From Chloranthus sessilifolius (Eukaryota > Streptophyta > Magnoliopsida > Chloranthales > Chloranthaceae): 64,000 bases of DNA. The stretch's first letter is position 1, and each line of letters opens with the position of its first letter. The stretch lies in NCBI GenBank assembly GCA_021018995.1, contig CM037588.1, forward strand, positions 86,898,765 through 86,962,764. The letters are read 5' to 3'. The position numbers were made by a program, and so were the translations under genes. Shown here one piece after another: positions 24,019-35,945 of the stretch. The notes beneath the pieces are model-generated. The model was not told the DNA's origin. It saw only the letters and a list, made by a program, of their open reading frames with translations, and searched no databases.

Positions 24019-24887
24019 TGTTAAGTAGTGAAAAATACCATTTTTCACCCCTAAACATGAGCTTTGAAAGACCCTTGAGAAGACTAAATAAGTGCTTTAG
24101 TGTGCATTTTACAGCTAACCAATTAGACAGGTCCAAGTCCGAAAAGCATCCTAAAATGATCAAAAAGCTGACAACTCATGTCAAGCTCAAAGAGGGAGTG
24201 AAGAAATAGCCTCAGCAATGGCTAAAAAGGTCCTAAAAGAGCAAGAAAAGACCTGAAGAAGAAGAAGGATCCATTCGCAAAGAAGAAATCAAGTTAAAAG
24301 TTCAAATCGCAAAGTAAAAAGTACTTTTCGAAAAGTTCAAAGTTCTGTTCGAATTGATTCTGGAGCTGTAATGAACTACTCGAAAAGAACCATGTTCTGT
24401 TCGAATAGTTGAAATTTCCTTTTCGAATAGAAGATCTGGGGAGAAGTCCTTTGCGAAAAGACTTTACGAAGCCAAATTGCTGCGAAAAGAACACGGAGCC
24501 AAAACACTTTGCGAAAAGGCACTTAAACTCTCGAAAGGACATTACGGGAATTACTTGTTTAAAGGGCATTTCAAGAATCTCGACGCGCCCAATGCATTTA
24601 ATGACCCGAGGACATTTCGGAAGATTCCAATCAAGATCCAAAAGCATATTCCAACCCATGTGAGCGCTCAAAGATGAAATCACTTGGCGGGAACTTCTAG
24701 AAGCTCAAACAGATTTTTGAATTCCATAACAGAATTGATGCTTCTAGCGCCTGATTGGCTGAACCAGATCAGAGCATTTTCATTGGCCAGAACAGATCTG
24801 GATCCCCGTGCTCAACTGCCATTGGGCAATCCAGATCTGAACACTTCTGATTGGTCAATTCAGCCCTGTGCAGGATCAAGGGAAAGC

Positions 24888-24896
24888 TATAAATAG
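24888..24896 (+). promoter_or_regulatory. TATA box of H 5' LTR
   Basis: TATAAATAG downstream of four ATTGG boxes. The same site is at 30717-30725 in the 3' LTR. Confidence 0.65.
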
Positions 24897-25327
24897 AGAA
24901 GACATTTGCCCAATTGTGGCATCCAGATTTTAGAGTTTTCATCTCTGTTTCCCTCATTCCGGTCAGATAGCTTATCTGAACCCCCTGTAATCCCTTCTTG
25001 TAGTTTACCTTTGAGAGCCATTGTGAGTGATTTGTACTTCCGAGTTCGGATTCAAGACTGTAAGTCGGAGGGCTCTCTAAGAAGCCGTGCTTTGTAATTG
25101 TAATTTTGGATTTTAAAAGGTTGCTGTAATTTGTGTCTTCTCCATTGGAGTCATGTCGAGGGTTCTGAATGTTCACCTTAGTGCATTAGACTTCTTTAGA
25201 TTCACTCACCCGCATGCAACTTCCCTTAATTCATCACCCCTGTGCGAATTAGCGTTGGTAACCTAATTCTAGCAGCACTTATAGTGATGTTCATGTTCTG
25301 AACTAAAGAATAGGCCACAACTATTGG

Positions 25328-25359
25328 ATGATCTGTGACCATTTAAGTGGACAGATCAT
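25328..25359 (+). promoter_or_regulatory. Conserved LTR hairpin, H
   Basis: Perfect 9-bp arms ATGATCTGT and ACAGATCAT around GACCATTTAAGTGG, itself able to pair (CCA/TGG). Confidence 0.6.
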
Positions 25360-25876
25360 AGCCATAAGTCTAAATCTATTCCTTAATTCGGATTTATTTC
25401 TCTTACATCTGTGCTGGTAGCCAGATGAAGATTGAATCTGCTCTATGAAACTACAGATTCTCCATTAAAATTCAGAGGCTAAAATATATGAAGCTATTAT
25501 TTCGCATTTGTCTTATTTTAAACACCTCCACAACTCGGATCCGGATCACGGTTAGTTCTTTTCTTTATTTGCTTTTAGTTAAACGTGACAAAACCCAACA
25601 CTCTCTCTTTATCGCTTTCTAGATAATTATAGAGCCGAATCTAGCACAGATCTGGAGGTTTATCTCTCATTTTAGACAAATTCTCTGTGGACGATCTTGA
25701 AATACTTACTTTTAAAAAATTTGCTACAATTGGCCCTGATCTTGCAGGTCAATGTTAGCCCCAATGTGCTGCCGATATTCCTTTCATAAGTTAACATCCA
25801 TATAACTTAGCATTCTTCAATTCTTTAATTATTTATTCATAATGCACACAATTATGGCACACTTGGAGCAACAACA

Positions 25877-25902
25877 AGTTTTTGGCGCGCGTTCTTGGGA
25901 AT
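25877..25902 (+). promoter_or_regulatory. Primer-binding site, element H
   Basis: Immediately after the 5' LTR: AGTTTTTGGCGCGCGTTC, then TTGGGAA. It is a diverged form of the TGGCGCC... site that in F fits tRNA-Asp. Confidence 0.65.
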
Positions 25903-27458
25903 TTGTTCTAAAATTGGTAGACCTAAGTTTTTATTTTATTTTATAGATTTGATTTTCATTTTAGTTTTTGCTTTAAACACTGCACTTTGTATTCCAAGTG
26001 CTTGATTAAATGTCTCTGCAGCTTTTGTATAGAAAACCTATTTTAGCTGATTTTTTTTTTCTAAGTTTTCATTCTTTGCCTTCTAGTTGTTTGAATAAAT
26101 GTCGCCACTCTTTTGTCTTTTGTCAAATTTGGGCGTGCTGAGTTTTTCTTTTATTTTGTCAATATCTTTGGAATAAGGTATCGCTGCTTTTGGATTGTTG
26201 CAGATCTCGAGCGTCAACAAGGAGCATCTGGACTAAAGTGGAGCAGATCCGCTTGAGTTTGCATCCTCTTCTCTTTGCATTCATTTTCTATTTTAAATTC
26301 TTGAGAACTTACTGTTGTGTTTATTGTTTGTTCGATTATAATTTATGCATCTTTTAGGCATCTTTGATTTTTTACAAAACCAAATACAAAATAAAAGAAA
26401 ATGAAAACACAAATAGAAAATCTCTTAGTTGTTTCTCATTATTTTCAGCAGAGTAAATAAGGGCTCTTGTTGAGCTGGGCTGATCCAAAACAAGTAAAAA
26501 TAAAAAATAGAAAATTATAAAAATAAAAATATATATATATCTTCAGATAATGCTTTTTTCTCCATTTGCATCCACTTTTCCCATCTGGACTCTTTGAGAT
26601 CATTTTTTATTTTAGGAATCATGTAGGACAATGAGTAGTGAATCATGTTTTGAATATTCAATGGACCCACTTATTTTATTTTCCAGATTTCTTCATCATA
26701 AATGGGTCTCAAATTGTATGAACTCTGCTTTTTAATATGTGCTCCCATGCTTCATTATTTTTATTCATACCCATCATCAACAAAGGGTCATCTTATGAAT
26801 CTTGCTTTTCACCGTATTCCTGCTAATCATTTTTTTTTCACTTAGATTCATAAGTATCTCGGGCTTTTGGCATTAGATTTTACATTTGGGCTTAGGATGT
26901 ATCATTTTTCTCTTTGGGCTTAGGATGTATCCTTTGGCATTAAAAATTCTGTTTTTAGGAATGTTAGTTTCAAATTACATTTTAAGAATTTTAGTTTCAA
27001 ATTCTGTTTTAGATTTTCAAATTCGCTTTTAGGAATTTTAGCATTACATTTTTAGATTTTCAAATTCGCTTTTTAGGAATTTTAGTTTCAAATTGCTTTT
27101 AGGAATTTTAGTTTCAAATTCTGTTTTTAGGAACATTGTCCTAGTTTTACTAATTTTCGTCATTTTTCTGGGAGTATAGTTAGTTTCTAACTCTGTTTTC
27201 CTATTTTGCATTCACAAATTCTGCTTTTGTGTCAACACTTTTATATTTTTTAAACTTTGTATGCAAAGTCCCTACATTTTTATTTTTCACTTGCATATAG
27301 TTTAGATTTTTTCTATTCTTAGTTTTTCTTTCTTCTTTTATCCTGCTGCCCCTAGTTTCTCAGTTTTTTCCCAATCCCCCCCCCCTCCCCCAGCTGGACC
27401 CCCTTTAGTCCCCTACCACTCCATCCCCCTCCCTAGATATGCCACCCTCTCCCAGGCC
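25903..27458 (+). other. Element H leader and non-coding internal region
   Basis: The leader to about 26165 matches the A leader. From about 26250 it matches the reverse complement of A around 1800 down to 650, so gag-pol is absent between these points. T-rich runs and a short TA run occur; a C-rich stretch lies at 27377-27395. No gene. Confidence 0.7.
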
Positions 27459-27896
27459 ATGACAGAAAATCCCTACATCCGTAGGGATGTGCAGAAGGGG
27501 CTGGCTGATTTGGAGGCCTACATCCGAACCCCTTATGAGGCCAAAATAAAAAAATTAGAGCATTTCATGCAATTTGAGAGAGAGAAGATGAGGGATCTGG
27601 TTGGACAAACATACCAATTGGTCAGGGCTGAGCAACACAAGGTAGCTATGCTCCAAGCTCAACTAGTTCAAGAACAGACCAAACTAGCTCAAGAACAGCA
27701 GAAAACAGCCAGCCTGACCAAACATCTGGGCCTCACCAAGAAGATCAAGTCCAAAGAGTACACTGAGCTCAAGAATTCCAGTCCTGAGAAATCACCATCA
27801 AGTTCTGATTCCAACTCTGATTCAAGTTCAACCAGTGACTCTAGCTCACACCCCACCAACCCAACTTATGGTAGCGACTTTGATCCAAGTTATTAA
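27459..27896 (+). CDS. Coiled-coil ORF in element H, like the end of ORF3
   Basis: 145 residues, ATG to stop. The N-terminal half (MTENPYIRRDVQKGLADLEA) leads into a long charged helix with heptad-like spacing (about residues 30-110), then a Ser/Asp tail ending DPSY. It matches the last part of the ORF3 of element C (19180-19600), where the sequence is not one open frame. It is the only protein-like ORF left in this pol-less element. A role in binding element RNA or Gag is conceivable but unsupported. The upstream Pro-rich stretch is also shared with C, so the ATG may not be the original start. Confidence 0.6.
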   Translation: MTENPYIRRDVQKGLADLEAYIRTPYEAKIKKLEHFMQFEREKMRDLVGQTYQLVRAEQHKVAMLQAQLVQEQTKLAQEQQKTASLTKHLGLTKKIKSKEYTELKNSSPEKSPSSSDSNSDSSSTSDSSSHPTNPTYGSDFDPSY

Positions 27897-29864
27897 TGTT
27901 TGCATGTACTTTGTTTCTAAATATAATATATAAATCTTTCTTTTGTCCAATTCGCACTTCTTTTTCTTTTCTTTTTTCTTTTTTTTTTTACATGCTCATT
28001 GTTACGTAATTATTTTTCCAATCTTTTCTGTTAGATCTGTAGCGAGCAAGCCTATTTTATTTTTTCCCCTTACATCAAACCAGTGAGGACACGGTTCCTC
28101 ACAGGTTTCGCCCCTCTCCCTTAATCCCAGTCCCCCCTCTGTCTTTAATTTTCTTTTTCTTCTCTGTAATGTTTCTAGTCAATAAATTTTGCTTTCTCCA
28201 ATGCTCACTCATGTTTTACTTTCATTGCTTATGATTTCCTTCATGTTTTTCTGAATAATGGGACCATGCCACCTTTGAACGGTGAGGACACTGCTCCTCA
28301 TAAGTTTGGGGGTGTGGCAGATCCCCGCCTCTGGATACCAAAGATAAAGGCGTAAAAATCACCTAAGTAAGCAGGAAGAATTTAATGTACTTAAGAATCA
28401 AGTTAACTAGGAAATTTTAAATATTCTTTGCAAAAAATTTAGACATTCTAAACCTTGCGATAGTCTACATTTCCATGATGATTACACCATAAAAACATCG
28501 TAGTAGTAGTCAAAAGGAAGAGAAAAGGTAAAGATATACTTAAAAGCTCAAGGAAAAACCATAACGGTGAGAATTGAGCTCATATATTTCCATCTCTGTT
28601 GAAGAGTGGTGAGGCAATTTTTTTTCCGATTCAAAAGATTGGTGAGGCATTAGATCCACTAGAAGTTAGGAAACTCCAAATTAAAACAAGTAACAAAGAC
28701 ACTCATGAAACCGAGGAAAGATCAAGGCCTTCTTTGGAATGACTTGAACCTAATGAGAACCAACCAAGAAAAATCTCTGCTTTGTACCCCATTTGAGTAA
28801 ATCCTACAATTCTTCATCAAAATATCCAAAAGTACTTGCACTGAACCTATGGAACTAATTCAGCCTTCCTCACTCGAGAATTCAGGAGGTAAAGGAGAAA
28901 GAATCAAGATGGACCATTTCAAGCAAGATCAAGAAAATGAAGAGAAAATACCTCAAAAACAGGCAATATGGTGGTGAGAAAGGAAGAGACAAACAATGTG
29001 AAAAAGTTGCAAGCAAAAAGGCAAAAAGGACCTTATGATGAAAATGCAAGATCAAAGAAAGAACTGATCACCGTGAATGTGAGAATCTCGAAAAGAAGAA
29101 GAAAGAAGCTAAACTCAAAAGGTGGAGTCATGAACCATCTCACGCACTTCACGAGTTCTCAAATTCAAACCCTATTCAAATGCCTTTCCTTGAAACTTCA
29201 CTCCATAAGCCATACAAACAAACCTAGATTAAAAGTCCTTGTGATCCAAAGTTGAGTGAGCTGGCATGTAGAGATAAGAAGTTCCCCAATCTATGGTGGG
29301 GAGGTGTCAATGGTGCCAGACTGAGAAAGCAGGCCTATGCTCATGCTTATGATCCATTTGGGAGATGTAATCGCTCTTGAGCTTGAGTGAAACGAACCCC
29401 TCAACAAAAACAACGATGAGAGTATACCCCGTGAGTGTTTGGGTTGGAACTTGAGCACATTAAGTATGACTTATAACCTAATTTTTATCCATAGGATGAG
29501 CTACTGGCACACATTTGTATGATTTTCTATGTTTCACTGATTGGAAATATTGAAACATTCATGAGGTTTATAAATGTTGAAATCTCCTTGCAAACAATAC
29601 AACTAAATTTCTGTGTAAACATGGATTCAAGAGTAACTAATTTCGATCTTTGATTGCTCAACTAATGCCAACTGTCCCATGGAGAAGTTTGTGGGTACCT
29701 TCACTTGAAAACCCTCGGAGACTTCACTCCTCCTCTAGGGATCACCTAGGGGTTGAAAAGGCTTGTTGCATATGCTAAATGCACTGTGCTTCCTACAAAA
29801 GTGGCTCTTTACTTTGTTTTTATGTTTCTTTGCTCGTGGACTAGCAAAGCTTAGGTTTGGGGTG
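27897..29864 (+). other. Element H 3' UTR
   Basis: Non-coding. The internal PPT-like tract and hairpin (28277-28317) are followed by a region matching A 1-500 on the opposite strand, the conserved pre-LTR box from about 29683, and the PPT ending at 29864. Confidence 0.7.
28277..28317 (+). promoter_or_regulatory. Internal PPT-like tract with upstream hairpin, element H
   Basis: Hairpin arms GAACGGTG and CACTGCTC around AGGA (one mismatch, one G-U), then AAGTTTGGGGGTGTGG. Confidence 0.45.
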
Positions 29865-31692
29865 TGTTAAGTAGTGAAAATACCATTTTCACCCCTAAAC
29901 ATGAGCTTTGAAAGACCCTTGAGAAGACTAAATAAGTGCTTTAGTGTGCATTTTACACTAACCAATTAGACAGTCCAAGTCCGAAAAGCATCCTAAATGA
30001 TCAAAAGTCGACAACTCATGTCAAGCTCAAAGAGGAGTGAAGAAATAGCCTCGAATGGCTAAAAGGTCCTAAAAGAGCAAGAAAAGACCTGAAGAAGAAG
30101 AAGGATCCATTCGCAAAGAAGAAATCAAGTTAAAAGTTCAAATCGCAAAGTAAAAAGTACTTTTCAAAAGTTCAAAGTTCTGCTCGAATTGATTACGAGT
30201 CAGAATGAACTACTCGAAAAGAACCATGTTCGTTGAATAGTTGAAATTTCCTTCGAATAGAAGATCCGGGGAGAAGTCCTTTGCGAAAAAGACTTTACGA
30301 AGCCAAATTGCTTTGCGAAAAGAACTTCCGAGCCAAAACACTTTAAAAAGGCACTTAAACTCTACGAAAGGACATTCTGGGAATTACGGCTTGTTTAAAG
30401 GGCATTTCAATAATCTCTCAGACGCCCCAATGCATTTAATGACTTCAGGGACATTTGGAAGATTCCAATCAAGATCCAAAAGCATATTCCAACCCATGTG
30501 AGCGCTCAAAGATGAAATCACTTGGCGGAACTTCTAGAAGCTCAAACAGATTTTTGAATTCCATAATGTAATTGATGCTTCTAGCGCTGATTGGTGAACG
30601 ATCGAGCATTTTCATTGGCGGAAAACAGATCCGGATCCCGTGCTCAATCGCCATTGGGCAATCCAGGTCTGAACACTTCGATTGGTCAATTCAGCCTGCA
30701 GGTGATCAAGGAAAGCTATAAATAGAAGACATTTGCCCAATTGTGGCATCCATTTTAGAGTTTTCATCTCTGTTTCTCATTCCGGCCGGATAGCTTATCC
30801 GAACCCCTGTAATCCCTTCTTGTAGTTTACCTTTGAGAGCCATTGTGAGTGATTTGTACTTAGTTCGGATTCAAGGCGTAAGTCGGAGGGCTCTCTAAGA
30901 AGCCGTGCTTTGTAATTGTAATTTTGGATTTTAAAAGGTTCTTTGTAATTTGTGTCTTCTCCATTGGAGTCATGTCGAGGGTTCAATGTTCACCTTAGTG
31001 CATTAGACTTCTTTAGATTCACTCACCCGCATGCAACTTCCCTTAATTCATCACCCCGCGTAATTAGCGTTGGTAACCTAATTCTAGCACTTATAGTGAT
31101 GTTCATGTTCTGAACTAAAGTATAGGCCACAACTATTGGATGATCTGTGGCCATTTAAGTGGACAGATCATAGCCATAAGTCTAAATCTATTCCTTAATT
31201 CGGATTTATTTCTCTTACATACATCTTGGTAGCAGATGAAGATTGAATCTGCTCTATTGGAATACAGATTCTCCATTAAAATTCAAAGGCTAAAATACAT
31301 GAAGCTATTATTTCTGCATTTGTCTTATTTTAAACACCTCCACAACTCGGATCTGGATCACGTAGTTAGTTCTTTTCTTTATTTGCTTTTAGTTAAACGT
31401 GACAAAACCCAACACTCTCTCTTTATCTGCTTTCTAGATAATTATAGAGCCAGATCTGGTAGCACAGATCTGGAGGTTTATCTCTCATTTTAGACAAATT
31501 CTCTGTGGACGATCTTGAAATACTTACTTTTAAAACTTGCTACAATTGGCCCTGATCTTGCAGGTCAATGTTAGCCCCAATGTGCTGCCGATATTCCTTT
31601 CATAAGTTAACATCCATATAACTTAGCATTCTTCAATTCTTTAATTCTTTATTCATAATGCACACAATTATGGCACACTTGGAGCAACAACA
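29865..31692 (+). repeat. 3' LTR of element H
   Basis: 1828 bp, same ends as the 5' LTR. Most differences from the 5' LTR are losses of one to three bases, many at CTG/CAG or in short homopolymers. TATA at 30717-30725. Confidence 0.93.
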
Positions 31693-31697
31693 GTGCC
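31693..31697. repeat. Target-site duplication of H, right
   Basis: GTGCC, matching 24014-24018. The G0 pre-LTR sequence resumes after it. Confidence 0.9.
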
Positions 31698-31783
31698 CCC
31701 TACAAAAGTGGCGTTTAAATTTTCAGAGTAGTTGTTTAAATTTTACTTTGCGCGAGGACTAGCAAAGATTAGGTTTAGGGGTG
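31698..31783 (+). promoter_or_regulatory. End of G0 3' UTR with PPT
   Basis: Continues the sequence interrupted by H and ends AGGTTTAGGGGTG directly before LTR1, as at 58097-58180 before LTR2. Confidence 0.75.
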
Positions 31784-33704
31784 TGTTAAACACTGAAAAA
31801 TACCATTTTTTACCTCTTAACCTAGCCTTTACTACTCCTTCGAGCCATTTAATAATCCTCTTTTGAGTTTGTTTTGTAGTTAAGAATAAATTTGCAGCTT
31901 AGTACAATAGTCATGTTTTGAAGGCCAAGAAGAGAAACAATTGAAGCCAAACCTTGGAGCTGATTGAAGAGCCTAGAGCACACCAGGGTGGAACACACCA
32001 TGGCGATCATTTAGAGTGACTGAAGGGACCGTGGAAGTCCAAAAGATGAAAGAAAGTGGACCCATGCAGAGGAGACTGCTGCAGCAGTCTGTGCATAGCT
32101 GCACCTATGCAGAGAGGAGTTTTCACGAAGTTAGAATCTACCTCGCAAGGCCTCACACGGTTCAAGTGATCCAAAAGGCTACCCCGCGAGGATCTCGCTA
32201 AGTAGAACTTGCAGCAGACTCATAGCTCGCGAAGATATCGTGCAGCTTAAGAGGAGAGAGTCCCAGAAATCATTTTTTGCGAAGATCTCGCACAGCTCTC
32301 GTGCACTTTAGAGCTAAATCCAGCCATGCGAGAAGTCTATTCCATATTGGTGAGTAACTCGCGAAGCTCAAATGTTATCCACGCGAGTTGCAGAACTCAG
32401 TGCAAGTCATCCACGAGAGACCCTCGGGACTTGAGCCACCTGGAGGACCATCTGCGGGAGCTGCGCTACTCACTGGAAATCATCCTCGTGAGCTGCTTTT
32501 CAGCGACACGACAGCCTAACGATAAGCCAAAATGCAACTTTTTCAGTTGCGTGAAGCTCGGGATCCAGACTTCTTAGTACACCTCAGGGACACTTTGGGG
32601 ATTTCCCTACTTTTAGGGCACACGTCCCGAGGCTTTAATCCATTTTCCCCCTTCTCGAGGCATCCAAGGGTCACAATTGGGCCACGTCTTCAACTAGCAA
32701 TTAGGGTTTTTCCCTTCTATTTTCTTATTGGCCAAGGCAGTAAGAGACTTAATATATAAGCTATACTCATAGCTGAAATAAACATCTCATCTTCAACCTA
32801 AATTGGCTGTGAGCTCGAGAGTGCTTAGGTCATTAAGGTTAGGGTTTGATAACCATTTTTCATTTCTTCTTCCTTAGCTTAGCATTTGCTGACTAAGATC
32901 TTCTGTAAGTAGCTATTTTATTTCAGCTTGTAATGGGTGTTGTGTGAGCATTGGGAGCTGATTTGGGCTTTTGCGCTGGACTATTGCCTTGAGGGCATAC
33001 ATTGTAAGTTTCATATCGATCAATGCAATGCCATTCTTCTAGCTTATTTGAATATGTATTTATTTTATGTTTTGTGCATGGATATATATGGATTTGATAC
33101 ACCCATGGTTGCTTGAGCTTGTAGCCCTGTAACCATGGTGGTAGCTATAGTTTTCTTGTTTTATCTCAGCCATCTATGATTAGGATAACCCCTGGGATAG
33201 CCTACGACCATTTAAGTGGACAAACTATAGCCCTAAGGCTGGTCTAAATCACAGATCTGAGATAGATTCTTCTTCTCTACACTGGAGCTTGTAGCCAACT
33301 GAGAGATAGTGCTGATCCAAATTCCCCTTTATGTTGCAATGCTATTTTAGATTTTAGATATGATATTCTGTAGAGATTATAGACTTGTGAGCTTGGTCAT
33401 TGCAGGCCTTTTATAGTAATGACCAGCTGAGTCTATGTCCCTATTCAACCTCTGATTGTTTGTGGTTTCCACTAGACTTTTAAGGGTTGCTTGCTCCTAT
33501 GAATGCTTGAGCTTGTAGCCTTGCAAACATAGTGTCTGAAATGGTATTCATGTTTTGATTTAACTCATTGGTTGGAGGAAATTCCTAGGACAGTCTGTGA
33601 CCATTTAAGTGGACAGATTATAGCCTTAAGATCAATCCATTCCCTTGGATTAGGTTAGTTTTCTGAGTTAAATCCATATGATTTGATCATCTCCCTAGGA
33701 TAGT
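31784..33704 (+). repeat. G LTR1, left part
   Basis: Starts TGTTAAACAC after a PPT. It holds the word cluster (about 32070-32520, core CTCGCGAAG), a CCAAT box and TATA-like TATATAAG (32753-32760), and hairpins near 33200 and 33595. It is cut by element F at ATAGT (33700-33704) and continues at 48981. The two parts total about 2430 bp, matching LTR2 (2434 bp). Confidence 0.9.
33700..33704. repeat. Target-site duplication of F, left
   Basis: ATAGT, repeated at 48981-48985. LTR2 shows the uninterrupted site at about 60067. Confidence 0.9.
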
Positions 33705-35754
33705 TGTTGTGGAATTCGAGTGTGCTGATTTATGGTGTAAAAATCAAGAGGAACAGAGATGGATTTAGCACAGTTACAATATCCTAGGCCTGGAAGATAC
33801 AGGGTCCTTTGCAGTAAGTTTTAAAAGAATGGTGAGTAAGGGAATGTCCACAGAGAGGTTGTTTAGAAATAGGATAAATCTTCAGATATATAAGAGATTT
33901 GACACCCTAGTTATGTCTACTTTAGTTAAAGAACAGGGGAGAGTTTTGAAATGAGTTGTCACTTAAACTAAACTACAAATAAAATGTAGATTGTTTTGGA
34001 TCGAATCTGGAGCTTTAGATCTTGCAGATGAAAGGTTTAAAAACTCAGAAAATGGAGAAGAGCAGCTTGGAGATTGTTTTCACTATAATCAGGTTGAGCT
34101 AAGCATGTCACAGGGGTTCAAAAGCACATAAGTCCCTCAGCTGGCCACAGGTACTGTCTGTAAACACAGCTGCAGGGCAAAACTTCCACTCCAAATCATA
34201 GATCCACCTGGCCTTAAGGCTATGATATGTCCACTTTAATAGTCACAAACCATCCTATAGGCTTTATCGAATCCATGGATTGCAGTAGATAAATCCAATT
34301 AAGGCCTGAGCTCAGATTTACCTTAAGGTTATGATCTGTCCACTTTAATGGTCACAAACCATCCTAGAGATCTCCTACAGAGCCAAGGCCTCAATTAGAA
34401 CAATTAAAACCACTACAGATGATGCAATTTCCAGGTCACAGACACAGGAAATTACAGGGATATCAGATCCAGGGAATTCAGATGATATCTAAAAGGTCTA
34501 CCAGTTAAGTGGGTGAGCTGATCAAACAACTCCTCTACACAAATTCGATCGAGCACCAAGAGGAATCAAAAGAGCTTTAGATCTAATTAAAACATTACAA
34601 ACAACATTTACATTGCAAACTAGGTCACTCTTACAATGGAATGCTCTCAGATCTGTAGTCTATGCAACAATTAACCCCAGCAAGACTCTTAAACTCACCC
34701 AATTACAGATCTAACTCACTCCTCGCTGCTCCAAGGGGTTTAGCCAACCATGGCTGGGCTAAAGGAGGGAAAAGGGAATCTCGCTGCAAGCTCTAGTCTC
34801 TGGAAAATTACTCAAAAATTCGATCTCCCCTAATGGCAGTTGGGGGTTCCAATATATAGCTTTCCTTCTCTGTTTTTCCCGCCAAAGATCCCTTCTAGAA
34901 GGTTGTCAGAATTTGTTAGAGTTCTGTTAAAGCACATAGGTCGGTTAGGGTTTCCTAGGGCATCTTCTAGAATGTCGCGTCGGTCACCAACATGCCTCGG
35001 TTTGTGTGCAACTGGTCACCAAGTCTCAGCGTGTGCATAGCATGGTTTCTGAGAAGTTCAACACATGATTTCGACATGTTGAAGAGGCTTCCGACAGGTT
35101 GAAAGTAAGCTTGTAATTCCTTTCGATAGGTTCCGTGGTCTCTTCGATAGGATCCGATAGGTTGAGTTTAGCTTCACTACGCTTGATCTGGGGCTTTCGA
35201 CAGGTTGGAAGAGTGATTCGACAGGTTGAATATTTTCATTCTGTCGCTTCGATCAGATGACCTTTGTTCCTATCGAAAGGTTCAGATCAATCTACGATAG
35301 GTGCTGTCTCAACATTTCTATTTTGATAGGTTCAGTGAACCATTCGATAGGTTCAATGAACCTTTTGATAGGTCTCCTCTTTCCCTCAGCTAGCTTTCGA
35401 TAGGTTGAATTCTCTTTTTCTTTCAACTGCTCGATAGGGTCTTGGATCCTGTCGAACTCTTCACTTATGCACGAATTCTTCCTTTTGCTGCTTTCTGATC
35501 CTGTCGAACCCTTCATGTGACTAATTGATAGGACGTTATCAACCTATTCTCGCTTCCTTCACCTTATTCTATTGCTGGGTCTGCATGATGCTGAGAGCTG
35601 ACTTCTTTGTGGGCATTTTAAAGTGGTTTGTTGCATTATTACCAGATTTTCCTACTAGCTACAAAATGCACTCAACAGAGGCTTATGAGTGTACTTGCAG
35701 GTCCATGAAAAGTCAGGTTAAAGGGTGTAAAGTGGCATTTTTCACCACTTAACA
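33705..35754 (-). repeat. 3' LTR of element F
   Basis: 2050 bp, minus strand, TGTTAAGTGG to CCACAACA. Word cluster at about 35050-35540 (core TTCGATAGGTT), TATA-like GCTATATATTGG (34849-34860), hairpins near 34215-34255 and 34320-34365. Confidence 0.92.
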
Positions 35755-35945
35755 CACCCCCAAACTTAAGCTTTGCTAGTCCCTGAGCAAAGGAGAATTC
35801 AAAAGAAAAATAAAATGCCACTTTCGTAGGGAGCACGGATGCATTTAGCACATGCACCAAGCCTTTTAAACCCCTAGGTGATCCCTAGTGGAGGAGTGAA
35901 GTCTCCTGAGGGTTTTCAGTGAAGGTACCCATAAACTTTTCCAAT
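35755..35945 (-). promoter_or_regulatory. PPT and pre-LTR box, element F
   Basis: The minus strand ends AAGTTTGGGGGTG next to the LTR, with the CTCCACTAGGGATCACCTAG box about 100 bp upstream, as in C, H, G0 and G1. Confidence 0.65.

Larger units (their letters stand above)
24019..25876 (+). repeat. 5' LTR of element H
   Basis: 1858 bp, TGTTAAGTAG to CAACAACA. Word cluster about 24280-24540, four ATTGG/CCAAT-type boxes about 24748-24856, TATA at 24888-24896, hairpin at 25328-25359. Confidence 0.93.
24019..31692 (+). mobile_element. Element H, pol-less LTR retrotransposon
   Basis: 7674 bp with both LTRs (24019-25876, 29865-31692), primer-binding site, PPT and the 5-bp duplication GTGCC. The internal region is only about 4 kb and has no gag, RT or integrase. 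The leader passes directly (near 26165-26250) into sequence that in A lies at the end of ORF3. It is an internal-deletion, non-autonomous member of the A family that also carries a segment like the ORF3 end of element C. It is structurally whole as a non-autonomous element and is inserted in the G0 pre-LTR region. Confidence 0.9.

Noticed and set aside
25328-25359. tRNA or other RNA gene
   Set aside because: Single hairpin with no cloverleaf, repeated within LTRs; better read as an LTR structure.
32016-32759. Several small plus-strand frames
   Set aside because: Lie in the word-rich part of G LTR1; LTR2 copies do not keep the same frames.
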